DNA of 64,000 nucleotides. Origin: Bog-473 sp963726005 (GTDB lineage Bacteria > Actinomycetota > Acidimicrobiia > Acidimicrobiales > RAAP-2). Location of the stretch: positions 867,342 to 931,341 of the forward strand of contig CAVSAT010000002.1 of the NCBI GenBank assembly GCA_963726005.1, read 5' to 3'. The notes under the pieces were generated by a model. It had not been told where the DNA came from. It worked only from the letters and a program-made list of their open reading frames with translations, and searched no databases. Positions 34,393 through 43,067 of the stretch are shown in pieces (the first letter of the stretch is position 1; the number at the start of each line of letters is the position of its first letter). The position numbers were made by a program, and so were the translations under genes.

Positions 34393-35133
34393 ATGGTTTC
34401 TGAGACGACAACGCTCGACCAACCGGCGCCCGCCGTCGCCCCGGTCGGCCGGCAGCCGCGCCCGCGGAGCGGGGACGGCTCGCTCACGGTCATGGTGGTG
34501 GACGACCACCCGGTCTTCGCCGAGGCTTTGGCGCTGGCCATCAACGCCTCGGGCCAGATGTCGTGCGTCGCCGTCGCACCCGATGCCGACGAGGCGCAGC
34601 GTCTGGCCGGCGAGACCGAGCCGGACGTCATCGTGATGGACGTCGGGCTCGACGGGACGGACGGCATCGCCGCCACCCGCTCGTTGCGGGAGCGGCATCC
34701 GGGCATCCGCGTCCTCGTGCTGACGGGTCAGCCCCCGACCGCCCCGCTCGTCCACGCCGCCGCCGAAGCCGGCACGTCGGCCCTGTTGACCAAGGTCGCC
34801 AGCCTCAGCGTCGTCGTCGAGACCATCTCGTCGCTGACCGACGACTGCTTCACCCTGGACCGCCGGACCGTCGACGTGCTCTGTGCGCCGGCGCTCTCCG
34901 GCCAGGTGGCCCGAACTCGCCCAGCAGCCGCCTTGCTGACCCGCCGCGAGCAGGACATCCTCGGGCTCCTGGTGAGCGGGGTCGACCTGCAGACCGCATC
35001 GGTCCGCCTGGGCATCACGGTGAACACGGCACGGGGCTACGTGAAGAATCTGTACCGCAAGCTCGGAGTGCACAACCAGCTCGAGCTGCTGGCCGTGGCC
35101 CGGGAGAAGGGCCTCCTCGAACCCGCCGGGTAA
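34393..35133 (+). CDS. NarL/LuxR-family response regulator
   Basis: 246 residues. The receiver domain (about 33-150) has VVDDHPVFAEAL, phospho-acceptor Asp in VIVMDVGLDGTDG, VLVLTGQ and Lys in LLTKVAS. The C-terminal LuxR HTH has LTRREQDILGLLVSGVDLQ and NTARGYVKNLYRKLGVHNQLEL. It faces the CheB-CheR-kinase operon, so it may be the output of that kinase. Leaderless ATG. Confidence 0.93.
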   Translation: MVSETTTLDQPAPAVAPVGRQPRPRSGDGSLTVMVVDDHPVFAEALALAINASGQMSCVAVAPDADEAQRLAGETEPDVIVMDVGLDGTDGIAATRSLRERHPGIRVLVLTGQPPTAPLVHAAAEAGTSALLTKVASLSVVVETISSLTDDCFTLDRRTVDVLCAPALSGQVARTRPAAALLTRREQDILGLLVSGVDLQTASVRLGITVNTARGYVKNLYRKLGVHNQLELLAVAREKGLLEPAG

Positions 35134-35277
35134 GGGCGGAGCGCAGGGTCACGCCCTCCCCCGCAATCGGGGGGTCTCCGCCGCCGGTGAAGGCGCCTTT
35201 TTCTGGGCTATTCCAACGGGGATTGATTCAGTTTGAATGGCTCTTAGAGGGTTCCGTCCAAAGAGGGAGGCGAATGT

Positions 35278-36141
35278 ATGGTCCCTCCGGCCGAGGGATA
35301 TCCCCATCCGTTGCAAGCGCCGAAGCCGAGGCGGGACGACACGCACCGGCCAACGGCGCGGGGATGTGGGCACGGCCGGTCGTTCCACGACGCCCACGAC
35401 GCCTGCTCCGCCTGGATCCTCGATGAGGTCCCCGACGGCATCCTCTCGATCGACCATCACGGCCGGGTCCTCTCGGTCAACCGCCACATAGAGCGGCTCT
35501 TCGGCTATCGGCGCGAGGAACTCGTGGGGCAGTCGATCAACAAGCTCTTGTCCGTGTGGCTGGAGACACCGGGTGCGGTCTCGCAGGTCACGGGGCACCA
35601 CAGCGACGGGAGCACGCTGCCGTTCGACGTCCGCCTCAGTCCACCGTGCACCGCGCACAGGGTGCGGACCGTGCTCGTGGCACCTGCTTCGACCGCGGCG
35701 ACCGGTGAATTGCGGGATCTGGCCCGCGACATCCTCGAGGCGGCGGCGGACCCGATCTGGGTGGTCGACGCCCTGGCCCTGCGCCTGACCTACGCCAACA
35801 GCGGGCTGTTGCGCCGGCTCGGCTACTGCGACTACGAGGTGCTGGGCCGCCCGATCGGCTTCATTGCGCCCGGGTTGGCGGAAGGCGGGTTTGGGCGGAG
35901 GTTGGCGCAGCTCGGCCGAGGCACACCGAGCTCGCTCGTGCACCCCACGTTCCTGCGGTCCTCCGACGGTGTCGACGTCGCCGTCGAAGTGCGTACGCAG
36001 GCTCTGTCCCCCGCCTGCGATGGTGTGGATCGCGGCCCGAGCGCGTACCTGAGCATTGCCCGGGAGCTGCGCCTGCGCGGGGAAGAAGCGGCTCCGCGGC
36101 GCGCCGACAAGGACCCGCGGGGTGTCGCTGACCCGCCCTAG
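35278..36141 (+). CDS. Two-PAS-domain protein without output domain
   Basis: 287 residues. PAS1 spans about residues 45-130 (ILDEVPDGILSIDHHGRVLSVN, LFGYRREELVGQSI) and PAS2 about 150-265 (ILEAAADPIWVVDALALRLTYAN, GYCDYEVLGRPIG). No kinase, cyclase or DNA-binding domain follows. It may lend its sensor domains to the neighbouring signalling proteins (inference). ATG 35278 has GGGAGG seven bases upstream. Confidence 0.82.
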   Translation: MVPPAEGYPHPLQAPKPRRDDTHRPTARGCGHGRSFHDAHDACSAWILDEVPDGILSIDHHGRVLSVNRHIERLFGYRREELVGQSINKLLSVWLETPGAVSQVTGHHSDGSTLPFDVRLSPPCTAHRVRTVLVAPASTAATGELRDLARDILEAAADPIWVVDALALRLTYANSGLLRRLGYCDYEVLGRPIGFIAPGLAEGGFGRRLAQLGRGTPSSLVHPTFLRSSDGVDVAVEVRTQALSPACDGVDRGPSAYLSIARELRLRGEEAAPRRADKDPRGVADPP

Positions 36142-36174
36142 CGGTCGGCGCCGCCGGCACCCCTAGCCGGGCGT

Positions 36175-37512
36175 TCAGCTGGAGCGGCGCTCCCGGTCCA
36201 CGACGCCAGACTCGGCCACGGGGAGAGGGATCACGTTCGTCGCCACGGCCCCCGCACCGCCGGCGGGCTGCGCCGGGCTCTCCGCGCGGCGTTGGCGCTG
36301 GTGCGCGGCGAGGACGAACAGCGGGAGGCTGGCGAGGAGGGTGGCGACACCGCCCAGTGCCAGCGCCAGCCGCGGGTTGGTGACGTCGCTCAGGTAGCCC
36401 AGGAGGGGTGCCCCGATCGGCGTGCTCCCGAGGAACGCGATCGCGTTGAGCGACATCACCCGGCCGCGCATGCTGGGTTCCGCCCGAAGTTGCAGGGTGG
36501 CGTTGTTGGTGGCGACGAACGAGATGCTCGCCGCCCCCATGGGCACCAGCAACGCGACCGCCCAGACCCGGGACGGTGCAGCGGCGACCGCCAGGATGGT
36601 CGCTCCGAAGGCGAGCCCGATGCAGGCGAGCAGTCGGGTTGACGGTTGGCTGTGGAATGCCGTCGTCAGGCCGCCGAGAACCGCGCCCGCGCCCATGGCC
36701 ACCATGAACAGGCTGTACAGCGCGCCGCCGCCGCCGAAGGTGAACTTCGCCAGTAGCGGCAGTGTCACCGTGAAGTTGAACGCGAACACGCCGATGACCG
36801 CCATGGAGATGAGCGGCAGCTTCAGGTCGGGCGTGGCCCACACGTAGCGCAGCCCCTCGCGCACCTGACCCCTTGCGCGCACGACGCCCGGTTGCCGATA
36901 CAGCTCGGCTGCACGCATCATGGCCAGCGCCACGATCACGGCGGCGTACGACACGGCGTTCACGAAGAAGCAGGTGGCCACGCCCACCGTGAGGATCAGG
37001 GCCCCGCCGATGGCCGGCCCGATGACCCGGGCCGAGTTCATCAACACGCTGTTGAGGCTGACTGCGTTCGGGAGGAGCTCGTGGCCGACCATCTCCGAGA
37101 CGAAGGTCTGGCGCGCCGGGTTGTCGAAGAGGTTGACGAAGCCGAGACCGGCCGCGAGGACGTAGACCTGCCAGAGGGTGACTGAATGCGTCACCACCAG
37201 GAGGCCCAGGGCCAGGGCCAGAACCCCTGCGGTCCCCTGGGTCGCGTAGAGCACCTTGCGCTTGTCGAGCCGGTCGGCGATCAGGCCGCCGAACGGACCG
37301 AGCAACAACAGGGGCACGAACTGCAGGCTGGTAGCGATCGCCACGTCCACGCCCGTGCCGTGCAGGGGGAAGAGGATGAGATAGGCCTGTGCGACCGTCT
37401 GCATCCAGGTGCCCGACACGGAGATCACCTGGCCGGTGAAGTAGAGCCGGTAGTTGCGGACCGAGATGGCGCGGAAGGTGCGGCGGCCGGCCTCCCGGAC
37501 GCGGCGCCTCAC
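36175..37512 (-). CDS. MFS transporter (MFS_3 / EntS-like exporter)
   Basis: 445 residues with about twelve hydrophobic helices. Motifs include NYRLYFTGQVISVSGTWMQ at the first helix, the loop GGLIADRLDKRKVL (motif A) and SLNAIAFLGSTPIGAPLLG. This family exports siderophores, drugs or other small molecules. GTG 37512 overlaps the MarR stop (GTGA); a MarR-controlled efflux pump is the likely arrangement. Confidence 0.9.
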   Translation of the reverse strand: MRRRVREAGRRTFRAISVRNYRLYFTGQVISVSGTWMQTVAQAYLILFPLHGTGVDVAIATSLQFVPLLLLGPFGGLIADRLDKRKVLYATQGTAGVLALALGLLVVTHSVTLWQVYVLAAGLGFVNLFDNPARQTFVSEMVGHELLPNAVSLNSVLMNSARVIGPAIGGALILTVGVATCFFVNAVSYAAVIVALAMMRAAELYRQPGVVRARGQVREGLRYVWATPDLKLPLISMAVIGVFAFNFTVTLPLLAKFTFGGGGALYSLFMVAMGAGAVLGGLTTAFHSQPSTRLLACIGLAFGATILAVAAAPSRVWAVALLVPMGAASISFVATNNATLQLRAEPSMRGRVMSLNAIAFLGSTPIGAPLLGYLSDVTNPRLALALGGVATLLASLPLFVLAAHQRQRRAESPAQPAGGAGAVATNVIPLPVAESGVVDRERRSS

Positions 37513-37949
37513 GAATCCCCCAAGAGGTGTTCGAGCAAGGCCACCAGCTCAGCCGCACGGAGCTGCTCGTCGGGGCCGAGCTCGGCCAGGCGGCGTAGCA
37601 AGAAGGCCGTCTTCCGTGTCCGCATCCGCTCGAGCGCCCGCTCCCCCGAGGGTGTGATCCGCACCCGGGCGCTGCGCCGGTCCGCGGCATCGGCGACACG
37701 GGTCACCATCCCCGCCTCGGTCAGGCTGGCGACGATCCTGGTCATGGTCGGCGGCTGCACCTGCTCGATTCCGGCAAGCTCGCCGAGGGTGGGGCTCCCG
37801 TGCCGGTTGACCGAGCCCAGCGCCGACGCCTGGGCGGGAGAGAGACCCCCGAGGGACTCCTGGCGCAAGCGCCGCTGGAGGCGGTTGACGGCGATGCGCA
37901 GACGGCCCGCCACCTCCTCGTTGGTCAGCTGGGCCGTCTTCGCACTCAT
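37509..37949 (-). CDS. MarR-family transcriptional repressor
   Basis: 146-residue winged-helix regulator: LTNEEVAGRLRIAVNRL, LGELAGIEQVQPPTMTRIVASLTEAGMVTR and DRRSARVRITPSGER (wing). It is co-transcribed with the MFS exporter and almost certainly represses the pair through the operator in its own promoter. The ATG has no leader. Confidence 0.93.
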   Translation of the reverse strand: MSAKTAQLTNEEVAGRLRIAVNRLQRRLRQESLGGLSPAQASALGSVNRHGSPTLGELAGIEQVQPPTMTRIVASLTEAGMVTRVADAADRRSARVRITPSGERALERMRTRKTAFLLRRLAELGPDEQLRAAELVALLEHLLGDS

Positions 37950-37955
37950 GGTCCC

Positions 37956-37983
37956 ATTATAGTTAGTTGAGCTAACTAATCAA
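37956..37983 (-). promoter_or_regulatory. marR-MFS promoter with operator in the spacer
   Basis: On the minus strand TTGATT (-35, 37983-37978), a 16-base spacer and a consensus TATAAT (37961-37956), six bases before ATG 37949. The palindrome TTAGTT-GAGCT-AACTAA (37963-37979) covers the spacer and is the expected shape of a MarR operator. Confidence 0.75.
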
Positions 37984-38040
37984 TGTGCACCACCTGGTGG
38001 CCTGGGGACCGAAAAGCGGCGGCGACCCACGCCGGCGCGC

Positions 38041-38376
38041 TCAGAGGCTGGGGACGTAGCCGCCCGCGCCGAGCGAGGCGCTCTCGTCGAGGCTCAGGGA
38101 GTCGTCGAGCCCGCCGATGACCTCGGTCACCCACGGGAGGCGGTCGCGCAGGATCCGCTCCACGCCGCCCGACAAGGTGGCCGAGCTCACTGCACACGAG
38201 CTGCAGGCACCCTGGAGCTGGACCTCGACGACGCCGGTTTCGACATCGACCCGCACCAGGACGAGGTCGCCGCCGTCCGCCTGCACGGCCGGGCGCATCA
38301 GGTCCATGATCGCCTGCAACTTCTCCAGGCGATCGGCCCGCTCGGCGTCGTCAAGCTGAGCTGTGGTCTCCGGCAC
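38041..38376 (-). CDS. NifU C-terminal-domain (Nfu-type) iron-sulfur scaffold
   Basis: 111 residues with MRPAVQADGGDLVLVRVD and QGACSSCAVSSATLSGGVERILRDRLPWV, the CxxC-bearing Nfu domain that carries Fe-S clusters to target proteins. GTG 38376 is assumed; a GGAGG lies almost adjacent, so the exact start is uncertain. Leu/Ser-rich tail of 20 residues. Confidence 0.9.
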   Translation of the reverse strand: MPETTAQLDDAERADRLEKLQAIMDLMRPAVQADGGDLVLVRVDVETGVVEVQLQGACSSCAVSSATLSGGVERILRDRLPWVTEVIGGLDDSLSLDESASLGAGGYVPSL

Positions 38377-38520
38377 ACCTCCATTCTGCCGTGCGCGGCA
38401 GGCCACGTGACCACATGGAGCCTGCGCACCCGGCCCGCAGCGGTCGACGCGGGTTCGGATTCGCCGAAACCACCAGGTGACGGGCCGTGCGCGGTCGGCC
38501 GAACGAAGGGAACGAAAGCG

Positions 38521-38892
38521 ATGGGCGTGAAGGTTCCTCGCGTCGTCAAGGCGGCCATCGACACGAGGGACGTCCACGCGGGGACGGTGATCTTCGAGGC
38601 AGGCTCCACCGGGGAAGAGATGTTCGGCGTCGTCGAGGGCCAGGTCGAACTGCGCCTGCCCGACGGCCGGAGCGTGGCGGTCGACCCCCAGGAGACCTTC
38701 GGCGAGATGGCGTTGGTCGACAAGTCACCCCGCAGCGCAACCGCGACCGCGACCGCGACCGCGGACTCCAAGCTGGCCGTCATCGACAAGAACCGATTCC
38801 TCTTCTTGGTGCACGAGACGCCGACCTTCGCGCTCCAGGTCATGTCGAGCCTGGCGGAGCGTCTCCGCGCGATGCAGCAAGGCAGCGGCTGA
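38521..38892 (+). CDS. Small cyclic-nucleotide-binding domain protein
   Basis: 123 residues forming a single Crp-like cNMP-binding barrel: VHAGTVIFEAGSTGEEMFGVVEGQVEL, then GEMALVDKSPRSAT, which keeps the phosphate-binding Arg. No DNA-binding domain follows, so it may sense a nucleotide and act on a partner. ATG 38521 has AAGGG upstream. The phosphate-binding loop is followed by a Thr-Ala repeat encoded by four ACCGCG units. Confidence 0.82.
   Translation: MGVKVPRVVKAAIDTRDVHAGTVIFEAGSTGEEMFGVVEGQVELRLPDGRSVAVDPQETFGEMALVDKSPRSATATATATADSKLAVIDKNRFLFLVHETPTFALQVMSSLAERLRAMQQGSG
38740..38763 (+). repeat. Four tandem ACCGCG hexamers inside a coding region
   Basis: Encodes a Thr-Ala run in the cNMP-binding protein. 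A change in copy number stays in frame and lengthens or shortens the loop after the phosphate-binding cassette. Confidence 0.7.
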
Positions 38893-38906
38893 GGGGCCGA
38901 CGCCCC
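38893..38906. terminator. Small hairpin between convergent genes
   Basis: GGGGC, loop CGAC, GCCCC, directly after the stop of the cNMP-binding gene and before the end of the FAH-family gene. Short stem, no T run. Confidence 0.35.
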
Positions 38907-38917
38907 ACGTAAGGAAA

Positions 38918-39802
38918 TCAGTCGAGGCCGACGGGCTCGGGTGGCGCTCCCTGCACGACGGGATTCGACAGCTCACCGATCCCTTCGATCGCGATGCGCA
39001 CAGTGTCACCGTCAGCCAGGAAGCGCGGTGGCTCCAACCCGGCGCCGACCCCGGCCGGCGTCCCCGTGGCGATGATCGTGCCCGGCTCGAGCGGGAACGC
39101 CGTCGTCAGGTACTCGATCATTTGCGCGCAGTCGAAGATCATGTCGGCCGTCGACGAGTCCTGACGTAGCTCGTCGTTGACCCAGGTCCGGATGCGCAAC
39201 GCGCCGGGGTGGCCCAGCTCGTCGCCCGTCACGAGCTCGGGACCGAGCGGCGCGTGGGAGTCGAACGACTTGCCCATCGTGAACGTGGGTGTCCGCCACT
39301 GCCAGTCCCGCGCGCTCACGTCGTTGATGACGGTGTAGCCCGCGATCACCTCGTGGGCCCGGGTGGCGGGCACGTGCTGGCAGCGTCGGCCGATCACCAG
39401 GGCCAGCTCACCCTCGTAGTCGACCATGTCGGACACGGTCGGCAGCACGATCGGATCGCCCGGTCCCGCGATGGCGGTCCGCTGCTTGTTGAACCAGTAC
39501 TGCCATTCGGGCGGCTCGCGGCCCATCTCGGCCACGTGGGCCCGGTAGTTCATGCCGATGGCGAGGATGGTGGGCGGTTGCGGCACGGGTGCGTGACGCC
39601 GCACCGTCGGCAACGGATAGCGGGCCGCCCTCCCTGCCGGCGCGGCGCGGATCCTCTCGAACACGCCGGGACCGAGTGCCAGCAGCTCGGCCATGGTCGC
39701 CGGCAACCCCGTGACGGGGTCGCTCAGGTCGACGATCTCGTCGCCGACGATCAGGCCCGGTCGCGGGATCCCGGTCGGGAGCGAGAAGCTCGCCAGGCGC
39801 AC
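38918..39802 (-). CDS. Fumarylacetoacetate hydrolase family protein
   Basis: 294 residues. The N-terminal small domain is followed by the FAH fold: ILAIGMNYRAHVAEMG, the metal site DYEGELALVIGR, INDVSARDWQWRTPTFTMGKSFDSHAPLGPELV, and TGTPAGVGAG. Members hydrolyse or hydrate acylpyruvate-type diketoacids in aromatic catabolism; the substrate is unclear. Start GTG 39802, 19 bases after the HdeD-like gene. Confidence 0.9.
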   Translation of the reverse strand: MRLASFSLPTGIPRPGLIVGDEIVDLSDPVTGLPATMAELLALGPGVFERIRAAPAGRAARYPLPTVRRHAPVPQPPTILAIGMNYRAHVAEMGREPPEWQYWFNKQRTAIAGPGDPIVLPTVSDMVDYEGELALVIGRRCQHVPATRAHEVIAGYTVINDVSARDWQWRTPTFTMGKSFDSHAPLGPELVTGDELGHPGALRIRTWVNDELRQDSSTADMIFDCAQMIEYLTTAFPLEPGTIIATGTPAGVGAGLEPPRFLADGDTVRIAIEGIGELSNPVVQGAPPEPVGLD

Positions 39803-39821
39803 GGCAACTCCGCCGCTGGCC

Positions 39822-40427
39822 TCAGCGGAGCGACGCCTTGTACGCGTCCCAGTGTTTGGTGGCGTGCCGGGCGGTGAAGGCGCCGATGACCTCGACCGCC
39901 CCGAAGAGGATGGCGGCGATGCCGATGAGCACGACCAGCGCGGTCAGCGGTGCACCCGGGTGCCGGATGCAAAGGAAGCCGATGGCGACGACGATGATGC
40001 CGCGGACGAGGTACGCCCACCAATAGGGCAGGAAGTGGTTGCGGATCGAATCGATGATGTCGAAGATGCCCAACACCAAGAAGGCCCACCCGATGAGAAC
40101 GGCGACGATGAAGATGGTGATGTGGGGCCACACGAACCCCACGACACCGGCACCGATCCAGATCAACCCGAATACCAGGTGGAGCCAGCGCTGGCGGGCC
40201 ATCCGCATCGACCCGACGATCTCGAAGACCCCCACTGCGATGAAGAACCCGCTGGCCAGGTAGATGATGGCGTACACGCTGGCGTGGCGATAGCTGATCA
40301 CGAACATGCCGAAGATCATGGAGAAGATCCCGCCGACCAGGTACCAACCCCATATCTTCTCGAGCTGGGTGCTGACGGCGTCGCCGATCGCGATGTCGTC
40401 GTCGGTGATCACGATGCCTACGGTCAT
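39822..40427 (-). CDS. HdeD-like six-helix membrane protein
   Basis: 201 residues with six hydrophobic helices (from about residue 22 to 185), matching DUF308/HdeD: WGWYLVGGIFSMIFGMFVI, IYLASGFFIAVGVFEIVGS, FVWPHITIFIVAVLIGWAFLVLG and RGIIVVAIGFLCIRHPGA split over helices. HdeD is linked to acid resistance in E. coli; the role here is unknown. ATG 40427 follows a GGGGG ribosome-binding site. Confidence 0.85.
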   Translation of the reverse strand: MTVGIVITDDDIAIGDAVSTQLEKIWGWYLVGGIFSMIFGMFVISYRHASVYAIIYLASGFFIAVGVFEIVGSMRMARQRWLHLVFGLIWIGAGVVGFVWPHITIFIVAVLIGWAFLVLGIFDIIDSIRNHFLPYWWAYLVRGIIVVAIGFLCIRHPGAPLTALVVLIGIAAILFGAVEVIGAFTARHATKHWDAYKASLR

Positions 40428-40493
40428 GACGTCCCCCTTGGCGAGTAGGAGTGCACTGCGTCTCGTCGCAGCGTACCGCCACGCCACCTCCGA

Positions 40494-41705
40494 TCAGGGG
40501 ATGCAGGTCCGCAGTGCGTGAAGCGCGCGGCTCCCCCAGGCCGTGCCGGCCGCCGCCCAACGGTCCGGAAACTCGAGCACGTCGTCGGCGTCGGCCCAGA
40601 GCTCGTCCTCCACGGGTTGGAGCACCTGTCGCACGGCGGCGAGTGCGCCGGGGTCACCCTCGACGTGCTGGCGCACGACGTCGGCGGCGTGCCACAACTC
40701 CTCGCTCGACAGCTCCACGGGCACGAAGGGCGGTGGCCCGGCCACCGAGCGCGGGAACGCGGGCACGTAGATGCTGGCACACGGACTCCCCGGTGCCACG
40801 TAGACGCGCAGCGGCGTCCCGTCGGCGATGCCGCGCGGGAGCTCGGCGATCATGGACGCCGCGGTGACGCTGTGACCGCGCACGTGCATGCAGATGCTCA
40901 CGCCGCTGAAGTCGTCGCTGATCCCCTGCGGCGGTTGTCGGACCGGACCCGGCGTGCCGGGCGCACCCCAGGGTCCCGTCCCGTGGTCGCGCAGGTGGGC
41001 GGCGACGGCGCTGGGAGTGAGGCCACCGCGAGCGACCGAGTCGAGGAAGCGACGGCTGGCCGCCAGCCGAACGTCGGCGTACCGGGTGTCCTCGGCGACG
41101 TCGCGGTGGCGCCCGAAGCCTTCGCCCGGCGCGAGGCTGCCCGAGGCGCGGGTCCACTCGTCGTCGAGTGTGATGCGGTTGGAAATGGCGGTGCCGGCGG
41201 AGAAGGGCGCAGCAGCGAATTCGGAGCCCGCCGTGTCGAGGACGAACGCTTCGGTCGGATCGGCAACGAGGAACGAGGAGTCGTAGGCCTGCTGGTGGGC
41301 CGCGTCGGCGATGCCGCCCTGGCCGCAGTCCTGGAGCAGGCCGGCCATCACGTCGACGGCCTCGGCGGCGGTGCGCGCCCGCTCGAGGCCGAGGCGGACG
41401 AGGTCCATGCCGATCAGGGCGGGCTTCGCCGCCGCCGCGTCGTGGGTCGTGCTCACCCGCTCGTTCCCGATGGCCACGCCATGCTCGTTGATCCCGTGCT
41501 CGGCCCCCCACAGCCAGGTGGGGCAGGAGAGGAAGGTGGCGTGCGCGCCCGTGTCCCCGATCGCGAGGTACTGGGTGCGCAGGGTGCCGCCCGCCGAGGC
41601 GCGGCGGCCGAACGGCCAGGCGACCTGGACCTCGCCGGGTGGGCGGTCCGAGTTCTTGGCGAACACCATGCCGCGGGGACCGGGGGCACACAGCGTGTCG
41701 CACAT
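40494..41705 (-). CDS. C69 / secernin-like N-terminal-nucleophile hydrolase
   Basis: 403 residues starting MCDTLC. In the C69 dipeptidase/secernin group the Cys exposed after removal of Met is the nucleophile, which fits. Further family features are GMVFAKNSDRPPGE, WLWGAEHGINEHGVAIGNE, GMDLVRLGLERA, AYDSSFLVADPTEAFVLDT and SNRITL. Likely an amidase or dipeptidase; substrate unknown. It is divergent from the P450 gene over 36 bases. Confidence 0.85.
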   Translation of the reverse strand: MCDTLCAPGPRGMVFAKNSDRPPGEVQVAWPFGRRASAGGTLRTQYLAIGDTGAHATFLSCPTWLWGAEHGINEHGVAIGNERVSTTHDAAAAKPALIGMDLVRLGLERARTAAEAVDVMAGLLQDCGQGGIADAAHQQAYDSSFLVADPTEAFVLDTAGSEFAAAPFSAGTAISNRITLDDEWTRASGSLAPGEGFGRHRDVAEDTRYADVRLAASRRFLDSVARGGLTPSAVAAHLRDHGTGPWGAPGTPGPVRQPPQGISDDFSGVSICMHVRGHSVTAASMIAELPRGIADGTPLRVYVAPGSPCASIYVPAFPRSVAGPPPFVPVELSSEELWHAADVVRQHVEGDPGALAAVRQVLQPVEDELWADADDVLEFPDRWAAAGTAWGSRALHALRTCIP

Positions 41706-41741
41706 GACCCGCAGTGTAAGGAGCTGGATAGGGTGGGTCGC
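41706..41741. promoter_or_regulatory. 36-bp divergent leaderless promoter pair
   Basis: Minus strand TACACT (41718-41713) lies seven bases before the C69-like ATG. Plus strand TAGGGT (41729-41734) lies seven bases before the P450 ATG. The -35 position of each promoter would sit at the transcription start of the other gene, so the two must compete. Confidence 0.55.
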
Positions 41742-43025
41742 ATGGAACCAACTGCCGTCCTGGCTGTCGATGACATCGACCTGTCCGACATTGCCTTCTG
41801 GGGCAGGCCCTGGAGCGAGCGCGAGGGCGCCTTCCAGACGCTGCGCCGCGAGCGTCCGATCTCGTTCTACGAGGAGCCCGAGATCCCCGAGGCGTTGAGC
41901 TACGTGATTCCCAAAGGCAAGGGCTACTACGCGTTGACGCGGCACGCCGACATCTCGCAGGCGAGCCGGCACCCCGAGATCTACGAGTCCGGGCGGGGCG
42001 CCACCTCCATCGTCGACATGCCCGAGGAGATGCTCGACTTCTTCGGCTCCATGATCAACATGGACAACCCTCGCCACGCCCGCCTGCGCCGCATCGTGTC
42101 CGCCGCGTTCAACCCACGCATGATCAAGTCGATCGAGGATCGCATCGACTTCGTCGCCAACGACGTGATCGATCGCGTCGCCCCATTGGGCGGGTGCGAC
42201 TTCGTCGTCGAGGTGGCGGCACGGCTGCCGCTGGCGATCATCTGCGACATGATGGGTGTCGCGTCGTCGGACTACGACACGGTGTTCAAGGCGTCCAACG
42301 TCATCCTTTCGAGCGGCGACCCCGAGTACGTCCCCGTGGGGGCAGACCCGATGGTGGCCTTCATGACGGCCGCCCAGCAACTCAACCTGCTCATGGTCGA
42401 GCTGGCCACCTACCGCCGGGAACACCCGACCGACGACGTGACATCCGCCCTCGTCAACACAAACGTGGACGGCGAGAACCTCTCGGACACCGAGGTAGCC
42501 GCCTTCTTCATCCTGCTCGTCGTGGCCGGCAACGAGACGACCCGCAACGCCATCAGCCACGGGCTCCTGGCGCTGAGCGAGCACCCGGACCAGCGGGCGC
42601 TGTGGAAGGCGGATCCAGCCGGGATCGCCGCCACCGGGGTCGACGAGATCGTGCGGTGGGCATCGCCGGTGATCTGGATGCGCCGGACCGTCGCGGCAGA
42701 AACGGTTCTGGGCGGGACCGAGTTGCACGAGGGCGACAAGGTCATCATGTTCTACAACTCGGCCAACCGGGACGAGGACGTCTTCGACGACCCCTTCACC
42801 TTCGACGTCCGGCGCGCTCCCAACCCCCACATCGGCTTCGGTGCGGCGGGTCCCCACTTCTGCCTCGGCGCGCACCTGGCCCGCCAGGAGATCGACGTGA
42901 TGTTCCGCCGCCTGTTCGAGCGGCTCCCCGACATCGAGAGCGCGGGCGAACCGGACCGGCTCCTGTCCCCGTTCATCAACGGCATCAAGCATCTCGACTG
43001 CACCTTCACGCCCATGGCGGGTTGA
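41742..43025 (+). CDS. Cytochrome P450
   Basis: 427-residue soluble bacterial P450. I-helix oxygen-binding VVAGNETTRN, K-helix ExxR (EIVR), and heme-binding FGAAGPHFCLGAHLARQE with the axial Cys are present; no membrane anchor. It resembles the CYP families that act on sterols, terpenes or fatty acids in mycobacteria. It needs a ferredoxin and a reductase; none is adjacent. Start ATG 41742. Confidence 0.95.
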   Translation: MEPTAVLAVDDIDLSDIAFWGRPWSEREGAFQTLRRERPISFYEEPEIPEALSYVIPKGKGYYALTRHADISQASRHPEIYESGRGATSIVDMPEEMLDFFGSMINMDNPRHARLRRIVSAAFNPRMIKSIEDRIDFVANDVIDRVAPLGGCDFVVEVAARLPLAIICDMMGVASSDYDTVFKASNVILSSGDPEYVPVGADPMVAFMTAAQQLNLLMVELATYRREHPTDDVTSALVNTNVDGENLSDTEVAAFFILLVVAGNETTRNAISHGLLALSEHPDQRALWKADPAGIAATGVDEIVRWASPVIWMRRTVAAETVLGGTELHEGDKVIMFYNSANRDEDVFDDPFTFDVRRAPNPHIGFGAAGPHFCLGAHLARQEIDVMFRRLFERLPDIESAGEPDRLLSPFINGIKHLDCTFTPMAG

Positions 43026-43067
43026 GGAGGGGGACGCGGGGCGAGGAAGGAGGCCTCACGGAGTTGC

